Shown: positions 17,722 to 26,110 of the stretch, piece after piece
Layout: each line of letters starts with the position of its first letter
How positions within the stretch are numbered: position 1 is the first letter of the stretch
Notes under the pieces: model-generated
The model's input: only the letters and a program-made list of their open reading frames with translations
What the model was told of the DNA's origin: nothing
Databases searched by the model: none
Assembly: GCA_937928555.1 (NCBI GenBank)
Contig: CALFWR010000104.1
Coordinates: 1 to 32,690, forward strand
DNA length: 32,690 bases
Source of the DNA: an uncultured Pirellulaceae bacterium
Lineage (GTDB): Bacteria > Planctomycetota > Planctomycetia > Pirellulales > Pirellulaceae
Reading direction: 5' to 3'
Translations under genes and position numbers: made by a program

Positions 17722-20700
17722 TCAAAAATCGATTTTCAGCCCCAGTTCAATGTCGTCCACGGTGATCTTTCCATCGTCGTGAAGGACCATTTCATCGGCA
17801 ATGATGTTCAGGCTCTTGCTGCCGCTAAACTGAACCTTCACATTCCCGCGAAACAGGAACGATGTTTCGCTGAGCTGCATATGGTCCGCAGTGAAGGTAG
17901 CCGTTTCGATTTCCCAGCGAACGTTGCCAGCAAACTCAATTTTTGAAATATCCCCTGAGTCATACTGAATCCGGTCGGCAACCAACGGAGGCCCACCCAT
18001 CTGGATCAGCCCGTCCACAATCGTCATCGAAATGGCCTTGTTGTCGACTTTGAGCTGGATGTCGCCCGACGCCCATTGTTCGACCTGCAAGTCATCGGCA
18101 GCGACTCCGATTTCGAGCTCTTTGCCCGCGAGTGTTATTTCATCGTCATTTTCGTCAACCGAAATGTCCGCGTGAACCGCCACGACGAAATCACCCCTGA
18201 CGAAAGTCCTTACTTTGTCCGACGGCAGATTCTTGTTGGGATCCTCACTGCGAATGATGAGGGTTTCCTGATCGTGGTTCCGGGAGAACTGGTTCTGAAC
18301 TTTTGGCGGAAGTTTTTTGAAGCAAACCTCCCTTTCGACCATCTTTCCCAGTTCGGCTTCACCGATACAACGCTTTTCACAGACGATTCCTTTCCACTGA
18401 TCGGTTGTCATGCCGACCCGTGAAGCGATGTTTTGGATCTCACTTTCGATTTCACTGGCGTTTGCCGATACCTTGTGTTCTTTGAACAGTGCTGCCAGTT
18501 TCTGACGGGAAACGAAGTGTGCCGCTGAGCGAAGCGGAGTGACTTTTGCCTCTTGTAACGCCGCTGGGTTTCTTTCAAGCTTGAACTCGGGCCCTTTCTT
18601 GAAGCCAGAGATGTCATCACCGGTTCCAAAAACCCCAGGCAATTCAAAATCGTCAATTAGCGTCGGCGTCATCAAGACAACCAGTTCGCTGTCGTCAGCC
18701 ATCGGGTTGGTGAATCGCAGGGCCATCGTTTGGTTGGTCGCGATGGTGCTGTCGAAGTCCAACTTCGAAGCAGAAACAACTGGCAACTGAATGGTCACGC
18801 CATGTTTTAATTCGGCGCCCTCTTCGGCGGGTGTTCCGTCCGGGTGAAACGTGAACGTATCAACGTGGTCGATCTGTGAGAAAACAAGATCGCCGTGAAG
18901 CCGAAACTGGCCATCGTCGAGGACTTCGCCGCTGATGGTTGTCGTTGTCCCATCGGGCACCAGCGAGATCACAGGCTGATGGGCGACGGGGCCATCAGGA
19001 TCGGAAGACGTGATCGGTATGACATTGGTTACAAATGGGCGCAGAGAAGCATCGCTGATCACGCCTCCGGAACCGTCGAACAACGTGACAGTCGGTGCGT
19101 GTGTGACCTTTCCGGCATTCGCTTGCAGGAACCGGGTGAACTGTTCTTTATCGAGGGTTGACTCGAGAACATGCCAGCGATGGACGTCGGCTTTGCAAAG
19201 CTGATGAACGTCGTTGGCGGTGTCGGATGGAGCTTCGAGCAGGTTCGCAACCTTGACCGGATACCTGTCGACCAAAGCACCTTGCCAGTCAACTTCTGCG
19301 TCTTTGGCATCGCCCTTTGACGCGCGCCGGACTTCTCCATTCTTTGCCAGTATTTTAGCTGTGCGTGATTCGATCCAGTTAATTTGGTCCGCTGTTCCTT
19401 TGGGGATCGAAAGAATCCGGGTTTCGATCACGATTTCACGAAAGCCATGCTCGCGAGTTTGCTTCAGATGGTCGCGGAGCTGCTGATGACCCTCGCGGGT
19501 TCGCGTGGTGATGATTCTGCCCTCGTGGAGCACTGTCTTCTTTTGAGGATCCGGTTTTGCCATGGGATCATTTATTGGAAATGCCCGCAGGTGCCGAAGC
19601 AGTTTCAATTCGACTTCCTGAACGTCTGCGTCGGGGTTTTTCTGCTGCAGGACTTTGACGATGTCCTTGACGTCGTAGACGCAAGTAAGGATCAGATTGT
19701 CGTCCGATTTCACTTCATCAATGTAGGTAGTCCACTGACGTTCTATGGGCAGAAGCTTTGGCGCATCATTTTCAATCGCCTGGCCATTGACCAGGCTTGC
19801 TCCTGGCAAGACCATCGCACTGCAGGCGACCAGGACCATCCATGTCCACCATGGCGTTCGCTTGTGACTTCCGTGTCCAAGTTTCATAACTCTCTCCAAT
19901 CGATTCAAAGTAATTTCCACCGGCTTGACTCCAGGCAATGCCGGCACGGTTTGTAGTTGTTTCTGCTGTAAAACGTCCAGCAAACTGCGTGCGTAGTCCG
20001 CCGGGTTGATGTTCAAACTGGCGATCGTTTCTTCGTCGCAGCTGCGTTCGGATTCGCGCGTGATTGCCGTGACCGCAATTCGCACCAGCGGGTGAAACCA
20101 GAACAGCGATCCACAAACGGTTTGCAGCAACGCCCACCAGAGATCGCCGCGGCGAATGTGGATCAGCTCGTGTGCGATCAAGGGCCGCAGGTTCCGGTTC
20201 GGTTGTTCAGTAATCGATGCTGGCAGCAAAACCGTGGGGCGAAAAAGACCGATCACGGCAGGACTGATTTGAGATTCGGTCAGCACCATGCGGACCTTGC
20301 GGCGCAGCCCAAGTTGCCTGGCAAGGTCAGCGACGAGCGATTCGGTTTCCCGGCACGGCAATGATGGGGCTTGGTGAATCTGGCGGGTGAAGCTGAGCAA
20401 ACGGAATAGCTGAAGCAGGATGCAAGTCGCCGCTCCCAGCAGCCAAACTGAAAACAGAATCCACTTCCAACTGACGGCCTCGTTTTTGTTGACCGCCGCT
20501 GGAGCAGTGGTGGTAGCACCCCTGGCAGCTATTGACGGGTTGTTTCTCTCGAACAGGTCGAAGCCGCCGGGTCTCATCAACGGCAGCGCTGAATCTGGTT
20601 CAGCTTCAACTTTAGCCAGCAGCGCAAGTTCTGCCGGAGACGCCGCAGCACCGCCGGGGCTTTCGATCACCGCCTCAGCCGTCATCCAACTGAAGGGGCT

Positions 20701-20874
20701 CAGTTGACTACTGAAAACCGGAGGCGTAATACATTTAAGCAACACCAGAACCCAGAGCGCGTGGGCCAGGTGCGGTCGGTCTTTGGCGAACGCTTTGACG
20801 CACAGAAAAACGACCGCCGCCACAGCGGTGACTTGCCAGATTTGCGTCCAAAGCAGCGAAGAAAGGTCGTTCAT
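17722..20874 (-). CDS. BlaR1/MecR1-type M56 peptidase with secretin-like and LptA-like tail
   Basis: A 1050-residue membrane protein. Helices near 10-30, 38-54, 135-157 and 343-362 frame an M56 metallopeptidase domain with zinc motif HELIH at 235-239 and further Glu in ESERSCDEE (~274-282). M56 proteins of this type receive a signal outside and cleave the cognate BlaI repressor. The ~690-residue extracytoplasmic tail is not a penicillin-binding domain. Residues ~480-770 look secretin-like: TVTLFDGSGGVISDASLRPF, LVPDGTTTTI and a final VVLMTPTLID. Residues ~870-1050 form short repeated β-strands with VVAVHADIS, LVADRIQYDSGDISKIEFAGNV and LSLNIIADEMVLHDDG-like words, as in LptA/OstA. The gene overlaps blaI by 4 bp (20871-20874) and is transcribed with it. 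Confidence 0.85.
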   Translation of the reverse strand: MNDLSSLLWTQIWQVTAVAAVVFLCVKAFAKDRPHLAHALWVLVLLKCITPPVFSSQLSPFSWMTAEAVIESPGGAAASPAELALLAKVEAEPDSALPLMRPGGFDLFERNNPSIAARGATTTAPAAVNKNEAVSWKWILFSVWLLGAATCILLQLFRLLSFTRQIHQAPSLPCRETESLVADLARQLGLRRKVRMVLTESQISPAVIGLFRPTVLLPASITEQPNRNLRPLIAHELIHIRRGDLWWALLQTVCGSLFWFHPLVRIAVTAITRESERSCDEETIASLNINPADYARSLLDVLQQKQLQTVPALPGVKPVEITLNRLERVMKLGHGSHKRTPWWTWMVLVACSAMVLPGASLVNGQAIENDAPKLLPIERQWTTYIDEVKSDDNLILTCVYDVKDIVKVLQQKNPDADVQEVELKLLRHLRAFPINDPMAKPDPQKKTVLHEGRIITTRTREGHQQLRDHLKQTREHGFREIVIETRILSIPKGTADQINWIESRTAKILAKNGEVRRASKGDAKDAEVDWQGALVDRYPVKVANLLEAPSDTANDVHQLCKADVHRWHVLESTLDKEQFTRFLQANAGKVTHAPTVTLFDGSGGVISDASLRPFVTNVIPITSSDPDGPVAHQPVISLVPDGTTTTISGEVLDDGQFRLHGDLVFSQIDHVDTFTFHPDGTPAEEGAELKHGVTIQLPVVSASKLDFDSTIATNQTMALRFTNPMADDSELVVLMTPTLIDDFELPGVFGTGDDISGFKKGPEFKLERNPAALQEAKVTPLRSAAHFVSRQKLAALFKEHKVSANASEIESEIQNIASRVGMTTDQWKGIVCEKRCIGEAELGKMVEREVCFKKLPPKVQNQFSRNHDQETLIIRSEDPNKNLPSDKVRTFVRGDFVVAVHADISVDENDDEITLAGKELEIGVAADDLQVEQWASGDIQLKVDNKAISMTIVDGLIQMGGPPLVADRIQYDSGDISKIEFAGNVRWEIETATFTADHMQLSETSFLFRGNVKVQFSGSKSLNIIADEMVLHDDGKITVDDIELGLKIDF

Positions 20875-21254
20875 GATCGCTCCTTTTCCAGTTTGGCGAT
20901 CAGTTTGCGAAGCTCCGCCAGTTCATCCGCTCCGATGTCGGTGTCTTCGATCAGATGGCGAACCAGAGGCAACTTTTCACCACCGAATAGCCGCAGCACA
21001 AGGTCGTCGACCGTTTCGCGAATGACCGTACGGGCTCTTGCCCGCGCCGAATAGACGCGGAGGCGACCGTCAAGCTTCGACGATGCGTAGCCTTTTTTCT
21101 CGAGGCGCCGGAGGTACGTTTGCACCGTCGTGAAATCCATTTCGCGGCCCTCGGGCTGGGCTTCGAATGCTTGCCTTACCGTTGCCGGACCTACATCCCA
21201 CAGCAACCTCGCGATTTCCATTTCGCCTTTTGACAGCGAAGGCCGATCCACCAT
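20871..21254 (-). CDS. BlaI/MecI-family transcriptional repressor 1
   Basis: A 127-residue winged-helix repressor when started at the ATG at 21254. GGAG six bases upstream supports this start; the ATG at 21266 has no Shine-Dalgarno sequence at proper distance. The DNA-reading part is TVRQAFEAQPEGREMDFTTVQTYLRRLEKKGY (~residues 25-56), followed by a C-terminal dimer helix region. It overlaps the M56 gene by 4 bp and lies just downstream of two palindromic operators, so it very probably represses its own operon. The C-terminal Glu/Lys-rich helix is ordinary for the family. Confidence 0.95.
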   Translation of the reverse strand: MVDRPSLSKGEMEIARLLWDVGPATVRQAFEAQPEGREMDFTTVQTYLRRLEKKGYASSKLDGRLRVYSARARARTVIRETVDDLVLRLFGGEKLPLVRHLIEDTDIGADELAELRKLIAKLEKERS

Positions 21255-21272
21255 GACTTGCTCCATCTTTCA

Positions 21273-21319
21273 CGTACGACTGTACGCGTCAATTTACACG
21301 TACGGATGTACGTGTACAA
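21273..21319 (-). promoter_or_regulatory. BlaI-1 operators and promoter
   Basis: Operator 2 is a perfect dyad with 9-bp arms TACACGTAC/GTACGTGTA around GGAT (21295-21316). Operator 1 is CGTAC-GACT-GTACG (21273-21286). Their centres are 26 bp apart. On the minus strand a -35 TTGTAC (21314-21319), a 17-bp spacer and a -10 TAAATT (21291-21296) can be read. Operator 2 lies in the spacer and operator 1 around the expected start site. This suits repression of the blaI/M56 operon by its own repressor, as in BlaI/MecI systems. Confidence 0.8.
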
Positions 21320-21346
21320 GAGGGGTTTGCGGCGATAGCAGAGCCT

Positions 21347-21391
21347 GGTGCTTTGTTCCGCCCTGGGTTCAGGATTGCCTTCCTGGTAGCT
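21347..21391. repeat. dispersed repeat 'GGTGCTTTGTTC', copy 1
   Basis: GGTGCTTTGTTCCGCCCTGG and the following TTCAGGATTGCCT recur with a few changes at 23200 and, more diverged, at 32404. It is followed by CGCCTCTCCGAGGCG, a small hairpin that also recurs at 23446. The copy lies upstream of the blaI-1 promoter. No coding function is seen. Confidence 0.75.
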
Positions 21392-21535
21392 CGCCTCTCC
21401 GAGGCGTGAAACCCCGATATTCCGATAGTCGAACCACACAACTGGCAACCTGACCCCTGGCTCTCTCGGTGCACTCGTGGTGCGTTACAACCAATCTTGG
21501 GGTTAGCCGTTTTTGGCGCTAGCCACGGTTGTGAT

Positions 21536-21571
21536 GCCAAAACCGGGGTTGGAAAAATCAGCCGTTTTGGC
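21536..21571 (-). terminator. hairpin after the secreted protein gene, weak terminator
   Basis: GCCAAAAC (21536-21543) pairs with GTTTTGGC (21564-21571) just past the stop of the gene at 21582. The word AGCCGTTTTTGGCGCTA occurs twice nearby (21505 and 21560). No U-tract follows on the minus strand, so this is a weak candidate only. Confidence 0.3.
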
Positions 21572-21581
21572 GCTATTTCCG

Positions 21582-22298
21582 CTAGTCGATGTAGGCGATG
21601 GCAGCCTCTGCGTCTTCAGGCAGTCGAAGCCCGAACCGCTGGGGCAGAGGTTTAAGGTATTGGATGGACGTTTCGGAGTTCATCAGATGGGCAAAGTCAT
21701 ACGTCTTCCGCTGTTCTTCCGGAATCAGCGTTGCCAAAGGACTGTCGTTGGTTGGCACAAGGAGCATCAGTTTGACTTTGTCGCTGTAAGTCGTTCCCAG
21801 CTTGGGCGTGGTGGTGACCGTTTTTGGGTCAAAGTTTGCCAGGCCCTTGTGAAGCTTGAGGAGTTGTGAGTAGTCAATGCTGAATTCAAAGTCGAACAAT
21901 GCGCCGCCAACGATTTTCTTTTTCAGATTCTGCGTTGCGTCCGATTCCGGGTTTGCCAGTTTGGTTTCCACAACGAGCGCCAGTTTCTTTTCGGCCAGCA
22001 CCGCCGGGATCATGTTTTTTATGTCGTTCTTTTTGTTGGTGTGTTCCTTTTTGTTGGCAAGGTCGAGAATTTCCTGTTCGTCTTTTTCCAGATACACCAT
22101 GACGTACATCTGAGCATGATCCATTTGCTTGACCGGCCCGCCAGCCTTGTGCCAGGTGACCTCGAAATCGAGAGAGGTTCGCTGGTTGTAGACCACCGTT
22201 CGGGGCAGATAGGAATTAAAAACTGGAGCGTCGCGCTGGGCAAACGCGGAATTGACGAACGTGCAGAACAACAGAATCAGGGAAAACAACAATCGCAT
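21582..22298 (-). CDS. secreted protein of unknown function
   Basis: A 238-residue protein with a clear signal peptide (MRLLFSLILLFCTFVNSAFAQ, cut near residue 20). Starting at the ATG at 22298 is preferred because longer forms in the same frame run through the rpoC relic terminator and low-quality sequence. The mature part is β-strand and Lys-rich helix mixed; one stretch reads EKDEQEILDLANKKEHTNKKNDIKN. Residues VVETKLANPESD and YSQLLKLHKGLANFDPKTV show no known motif. I do not recognise a family. It is a single-gene unit, and the strong terminator at 22565 insulates it from the upstream rpoC fragment. Confidence 0.7.
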   Translation of the reverse strand: MRLLFSLILLFCTFVNSAFAQRDAPVFNSYLPRTVVYNQRTSLDFEVTWHKAGGPVKQMDHAQMYVMVYLEKDEQEILDLANKKEHTNKKNDIKNMIPAVLAEKKLALVVETKLANPESDATQNLKKKIVGGALFDFEFSIDYSQLLKLHKGLANFDPKTVTTTPKLGTTYSDKVKLMLLVPTNDSPLATLIPEEQRKTYDFAHLMNSETSIQYLKPLPQRFGLRLPEDAEAAIAYID

Positions 22299-22564
22299 GG
22301 CAGGCTCACGTGAAAAAAGTTGACACAAGAAAAGTACCCGGAGTTTCTTTGTGATTCCCTGAAAACAGGTTTTTTTCCAGAAACTTGAATTTCGATGGGC
22401 CTGGTTTCGCCAAAGACCGAAAGGCTGTCGATTTGTTTTTGTTTGAGGGCCAGTCGTTTTTCGTGCACGAATAAACGTTGTTCGGGAATTGCCCCACAGC
22501 GAGGGTGTTGTCGTTCGTGCCACCGCAATGCAAGAATCAATACCGCAACGCATTGCGATGAAGG

Positions 22565-22605
22565 CAAAAAAACCGGCTCTCAATCGGAAGGATCGAAAGC
22601 CGGTT
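22565..22605 (-). terminator. strong Rho-independent terminator
   Basis: AACCGGCT (22571-22578) and AGCCGGTT (22598-22605) form a perfect 8-bp stem on the minus strand, followed by seven T residues (22566-22572). It is the best intrinsic terminator in the window. It lies 26 nt past a TAG stop in the second reading frame of the rpoC relic, so it looks like the original end of a transcription unit. Confidence 0.9.
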
Positions 22606-23199
22606 GTTGGTTTCAAATTGTGGAGGAGAACTACTGTCGACCGCCGTCAAGTTCGTCCTGCCACGCCTGGAGCTTCTCCCACTCGCCAGCGGCTGAGCCG
22701 CTTCGGTAAGTACCTTGGTCGTTTCCTGGAACGAAGCCGCCGAGATAAAGCTGGAACTCTGAACCGAAGCCTTCGTGATACCAAGCAGCTGCGTGCTGCA
22801 AGTCGCTGGTTTGGTTTTGGTTCCTTTACATGGCTTGCCACCCAGGGTTTCAATGCGAGCATTGGTTTCCTCGATAACAACCTTGGGCACAATCTGGCCT
22901 TTAACGAAATCGCTTTCGCCTGGATCAGTGATCCGCAGGCACTTGCCACAGTTCGAATTGACCTGCATGAACTCGAAGCGATCACAAATCAAACCCGGCA
23001 GCAGATCAGTATCACCGGCAGTTTCGATTTTTACCTTACGAAGCATGCGAGCAATGATGATCTCAATGTGCTTGTCATTGATCTCCACACGCTGGCTTCG
23101 GTAAACCTGTTGAATCTCGTGAGTCAGATAATCCTGAACGGCTTCCTCGCCAGAGACACGAAGGATGTCGTGAGGGACCAACGAGCCTTCGACAATCCC

Positions 23200-23245
23200 G
23201 GTGCTTTGTTCTGTCCTGGATTCAGAATTGCCTTTGTAAATAGCT
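23200..23245. repeat. dispersed repeat 'GGTGCTTTGTTC', copy 2
   Basis: GGTGCTTTGTTCTGTCCTGG and TTCAGAATTGCCT match the copy at 21347 with a few changes. It directly borders the RpoC homology, which ends at about 23199, so the rpoC fragment was probably cut at or inserted beside this repeat. Confidence 0.75.
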
Positions 23246-23294
23246 ACCTTGCTGCGAAAAATCGACAACAGAGGCTGTGACTTTATCTCGGTTT

Positions 23295-23426
23295 ATTCAC
23301 CCCAATGCCAATGGTCCCAATTCAAATGCATTCCCAATGCCATTGCTCCCTGTGGCAATGTCACACACGCGCCACCCTCCCCGGCGGTGAACCGCCGACC
23401 CTCCCAAACGGCCCAAACGGGAGGGT
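23295..23426. repeat. double-hairpin dispersed repeat, copy B
   Basis: This is the second copy of the element at 11778, including ATTCACCCCAATGCCAAT and the hairpin CGGCGGT/ACCGCCG (23382-23397). The second hairpin arms ACCCTCCC and GGGAGGGT are separated here by a loop with a duplicated CCCAAACGG word. A further CCTCTCCGAGGCGTGAAAA follows at 23447. The region between the rpoC relic and the HNH gene (250 bp) is filled by these repeats, with no gene. Confidence 0.85.
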
Positions 23427-23518
23427 GACCGAAAAAAGTCACAGCCTCTCCGAGGCGTGAAAACGGTTCTCTGCCAATACGAAAAAGGCCCAGTCATCTG
23501 ACCGGGCCAACAAGCTTT

Positions 23519-24115
23519 CTACTCATCCAGTTCTGCGTTCCAGTACGCATCGCTGATGAATTTGGACCACGATTCGTATCGCGTTTCGTAACGCGAGTAC
23601 ACCGGGTTCCAATTGGGTCGGGCGGGTTCCACTATCAGCCGCATGTGAGCCTGCTTTGGAGTTCGGTCCGCCTTGCGATGGTTGCAGTCGATACAGGCCA
23701 ACACGCAGTTCTCCCAAGTCGAGCCACCACCTTGCGAGCGGGGATTGACGTGGTCGATGGTCAGTTCGTCCTGACGCGGTCGCTTGTGGCAATACTGGCA
23801 CGTGTAGCGATCTCGCTTGAACAGGTTGCGTCGACTGAAAGGCACCGTCGCCGAAGGCAGTTTGCTGAACCGCGTCAGGGTAATGACTTCGGGGACACAG
23901 ATGCGTGTGCTGACGGCCTGGATGAAGGGCTGATCATCTCGCGGGTTTAGCTCCGACCAGTTCTCCCAGTCGTACAGCTGATAGTCAGCCGGATCAACGA
24001 CTTTGGCTGCGTCATTCCAAACCAGAACCAGCGCGCGGGCAACGGAAGCCACATTGACTGGCTGCCAGTTTCGGTTCAGGACCAGAGTCGGACGTTGAAG
24101 TGCCTGCGCTACCAT
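23519..24115 (-). CDS. HNH endonuclease family protein
   Basis: A 198-residue protein with an HNH nuclease domain at about residues 100-155. Two zinc-type CxxC pairs are present, C106-Q-Y-C109 and C141-I-D-C144. Between them lie D121-H122 (LTIDHVNPRS), N136 in STWENC and H146, the pattern of the ββα-metal nuclease. The N-terminal ~100 residues (LVLNRNWQPVNVASVARAL) are shared with a widespread bacterial HNH family of unknown biological role, often found outside mobile elements. GGGAG six bases upstream of ATG 24115 supports the start. A tRNA-His gene lies 60 bp upstream on the same strand. Confidence 0.93.
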   Translation of the reverse strand: MVAQALQRPTLVLNRNWQPVNVASVARALVLVWNDAAKVVDPADYQLYDWENWSELNPRDDQPFIQAVSTRICVPEVITLTRFSKLPSATVPFSRRNLFKRDRYTCQYCHKRPRQDELTIDHVNPRSQGGGSTWENCVLACIDCNHRKADRTPKQAHMRLIVEPARPNWNPVYSRYETRYESWSKFISDAYWNAELDE

Positions 24116-24174
24116 GAAGGTCTCCCGGGAGTCGGATAAGCCAATTGCCTATCCATTATTGTCAAAAAACAGAG

Positions 24175-24249
24175 GGTGACCAACCGGAGTTGAACCGGCA
24201 TCTACCTGTTTCACATTCAGAAGCTTTGCCCAATTAAGCTACAGTCACC
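24175..24249 (-). tRNA. tRNA-His (GTG)
   Basis: A 75-nt cloverleaf read by hand on the minus strand. The acceptor is GGTGACTG with TGGTCACC, counting an encoded G(-1) paired with C73 as is usual for tRNA-His. The D stem is GCTT/AAGC, the anticodon loop ATGTGAA with anticodon GTG, and the T arm GCCGG-TTCAACT-CCGGT. CCA is not encoded. The anticodon stem closes with an unusual A31-A39 pair and position 32 is A, so the stem has four normal pairs. A tRNA scan would settle whether it is functional. Confidence 0.85.
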
Positions 24250-24473
24250 GGCAGATAGAGCGATTCGGGCCATTCTGGTTCGCTTTTTGCGGTACAATCG
24301 TCTGCTGTCAGGGTTTAGTGAGCTGAACTAAATTTTGCGATAATTGCCGGACAATCCGCCGGAATTATTCACCACAACGGGGCTGAAGCGAACGCAGCGT
24401 TCATTGATTGGACTGAAAACCACGCCCACGCCCGGTAAATGATCCGGGATCAATTTCACAAAAAAAGAATCAA

Positions 24474-25949
24474 ATGACACATTCAACTTCACGACGACGT
24501 TTTTTGGGCCAGGTTGGGCTTGGTGTTTCTGTTGCGGCTTTTTCAGGAAGCGGACTACGTTCACTGTCAGCGGCCAATGTCAATGAAGAAATCAATATGG
24601 GTTTCATTAGCTGTGGTGGGCGCAGTCGGTCGCTGATGAAGCAGTTCTCCAAGGTACCGGGGGTAAACATTGGTGCGATTTGCGATGTGGACAAGGAACG
24701 TGTCAAAAAAATCAAAACCAATTTGTATCCGACTGCGAAAACCTACGTCGACATGCGGGAGCTGATCGCGGACAAAGAAATCGACGCTGTCGTTGTGGCG
24801 ACCTGCAACCACTGGCACTGCCTGGCCGCGATCTGGGCGATGGAAGCCGGTAAGGACGTCTACGTCGAAAAACCACTTTCACATAGCCAATGGGAAGGCG
24901 AACAAACCGTTGCGGCAGCCCGCAAGTACGATCGTATTTGCCAGGTTGGAACGCAGCAGCGAAGCGATCCAATGCAGGCGGAAATCAAAAAGTTTTTGCA
25001 CGAAGAAAAAGCTCTGGGCCAGATCACCGCTGCCCGAGTCAACCGCTACGGTGTTCGCGGTGCGATTGGCAAACGTGACACGCCTCTGGAAATTCCCAAA
25101 AACGTCAACTACGACCTGTGGCTGGGGCCAGCGATGAAAGAGCCTCTGTTCCGCAAAAGTCTGCACTACGACTGGCACTGGGATTGGAACACCGGTTCGG
25201 GTGAGATGGGCAACTGGGGCGTTCACGTTCTCGATGACGTTCGAAACAACATCTTCAGGGACAACGTGGATCTTCCATCGCGGATCATGGGCGGCGGCGG
25301 TCGCGTGGTCTGGAACGATGCAGGGGAAACGCCCAACGTGCACTTTGTTTACTTTGACACCGGTGATATTCCAGTAGTGATTGGGCTTTCCAATTTGCCG
25401 GCCGAAAAAGGCGGCAAGAAAAGTCCGGGGATACCCGGGCCCAACAGTGGCTATTTGGCGTACTGCGAGGGCGGGACTTTTTACGGTCAGCGTGGCCGCG
25501 CGTTTGCCAAAGACAAAGACGGCAAAGTCATCCGCAAATTCGAAGGCAACAACGGCGACGTGGTTCACATGGCGAACTTCATCGACGCCGTTCGCAAGCG
25601 TGATTCATCGATCCTCAACGCCGATGTGGCGGTCGGCCATGCCAGTACCGGCTGGTGCAACCTTGCCAACATTGCTTACATGTCGGGCGAGAAGTACACC
25701 AAAGAACAGGCCAAAGAAATTGACTTCTACGCCTGGAACAAGTTGCTTGACGGTACCGACAAGCATCTCACGGCACACGGGTTAGCCCTGGACAACGAGC
25801 AGATTGTGCTCAGTCCCATGTTGAACCTGGACAAAGCAGGCCAGTTTGTCGGTGAGCACGCAGCATCGGCCAACAAGTTGCTCAAGCGGGAATATCGCGA
25901 GGGCTACAAAGTTCCAGAACTGGCAGCTGCGCCCGCTGGAGCAAAGTAG
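24474..25949 (+). CDS. Gfo/Idh/MocA-family oxidoreductase, Tat-exported
   Basis: A 491-residue NAD(P)-dependent dehydrogenase of the Gfo/Idh/MocA superfamily. A twin-arginine signal occupies the first ~33 residues (SRRRFLGQVGLGVSVAAFSG, then LSAANV). The Rossmann domain follows, with the conserved EKPLSH at about residue 132 for substrate/cofactor binding, then the C-terminal β-sheet domain (LHYDWHWDWNTGSGEMGNWGVH, VGHASTGWCNLANIAYMSG). Many such periplasmic paralogues occur in planctomycetes, where they are thought to act on sugars or sulfated glycans. The actual substrate cannot be told. It is a single gene, convergent with the RskA gene. Confidence 0.93.
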   Translation: MTHSTSRRRFLGQVGLGVSVAAFSGSGLRSLSAANVNEEINMGFISCGGRSRSLMKQFSKVPGVNIGAICDVDKERVKKIKTNLYPTAKTYVDMRELIADKEIDAVVVATCNHWHCLAAIWAMEAGKDVYVEKPLSHSQWEGEQTVAAARKYDRICQVGTQQRSDPMQAEIKKFLHEEKALGQITAARVNRYGVRGAIGKRDTPLEIPKNVNYDLWLGPAMKEPLFRKSLHYDWHWDWNTGSGEMGNWGVHVLDDVRNNIFRDNVDLPSRIMGGGGRVVWNDAGETPNVHFVYFDTGDIPVVIGLSNLPAEKGGKKSPGIPGPNSGYLAYCEGGTFYGQRGRAFAKDKDGKVIRKFEGNNGDVVHMANFIDAVRKRDSSILNADVAVGHASTGWCNLANIAYMSGEKYTKEQAKEIDFYAWNKLLDGTDKHLTAHGLALDNEQIVLSPMLNLDKAGQFVGEHAASANKLLKREYREGYKVPELAAAPAGAK

Positions 25950-26017
25950 GCCGCTGCCGTTTCCGGTCGAGTATCCTTCCGCAATTCATCAGCCGCGTAT
26001 CGCTGCACGTTGGCGAC

Positions 26018-26051
26018 AAACCAGTCTCCGTTGCAAACCAGTCTTCGTTGC
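26018..26051. repeat. 17-bp direct duplication
   Basis: AAACCAGTCTCCGTTGC (26018-26034) is repeated as AAACCAGTCTTCGTTGC (26035-26051) with one change. It lies between the convergent Gfo/Idh and anti-sigma genes. Small slippage-type duplication, no function seen. Confidence 0.7.
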
Positions 26052-26110
26052 CGTCGCTTAAATTGGGAGCTTTCGGCATCCGATTTGCAAACAATCAGCG
26101 CTGCCACAAA

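Larger units (their letters stand above)
22537..23268 (-). pseudogene. rpoC: fragment of RNA polymerase β' subunit (rpoC relic)
   Basis: The open frame translates to an internal C-terminal part of RpoC, about 167 residues from VEGSLVPHDILRVSGEE through RSQRVEINDKHIEIIIARML, LLPGLICDRFEF and LLGITKASVQSSSFISAASF to VLTEAA (23196 down to about 22696). These are hallmark motifs of planctomycete-type β'. The ~1200 preceding residues are missing. The 5' end abuts a dispersed repeat at 23200. After VLTEAA the frame leaves RpoC; another frame instead reads SAAGEWEKLQAWQDELDG and stops at 22631, next to the terminator. A real polymerase subunit would be much longer, so this is a truncated duplicate. 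It is still open, and changes such as GGKPCKGTKTKPATCS suggest drift. Confidence 0.85.

Noticed and set aside
22537..23268. A functional split or second RNA polymerase β' subunit
   Set aside because: Only about 167 residues remain and the active-site part of β' is missing; the frame leaves RpoC before the end.
24359..24373. A partial MITE-like terminus upstream of the Gfo/Idh gene (CCGGAATTATTCACC)
   Set aside because: Only about 14 bases agree with the element end and no further homology follows, so chance is likely.
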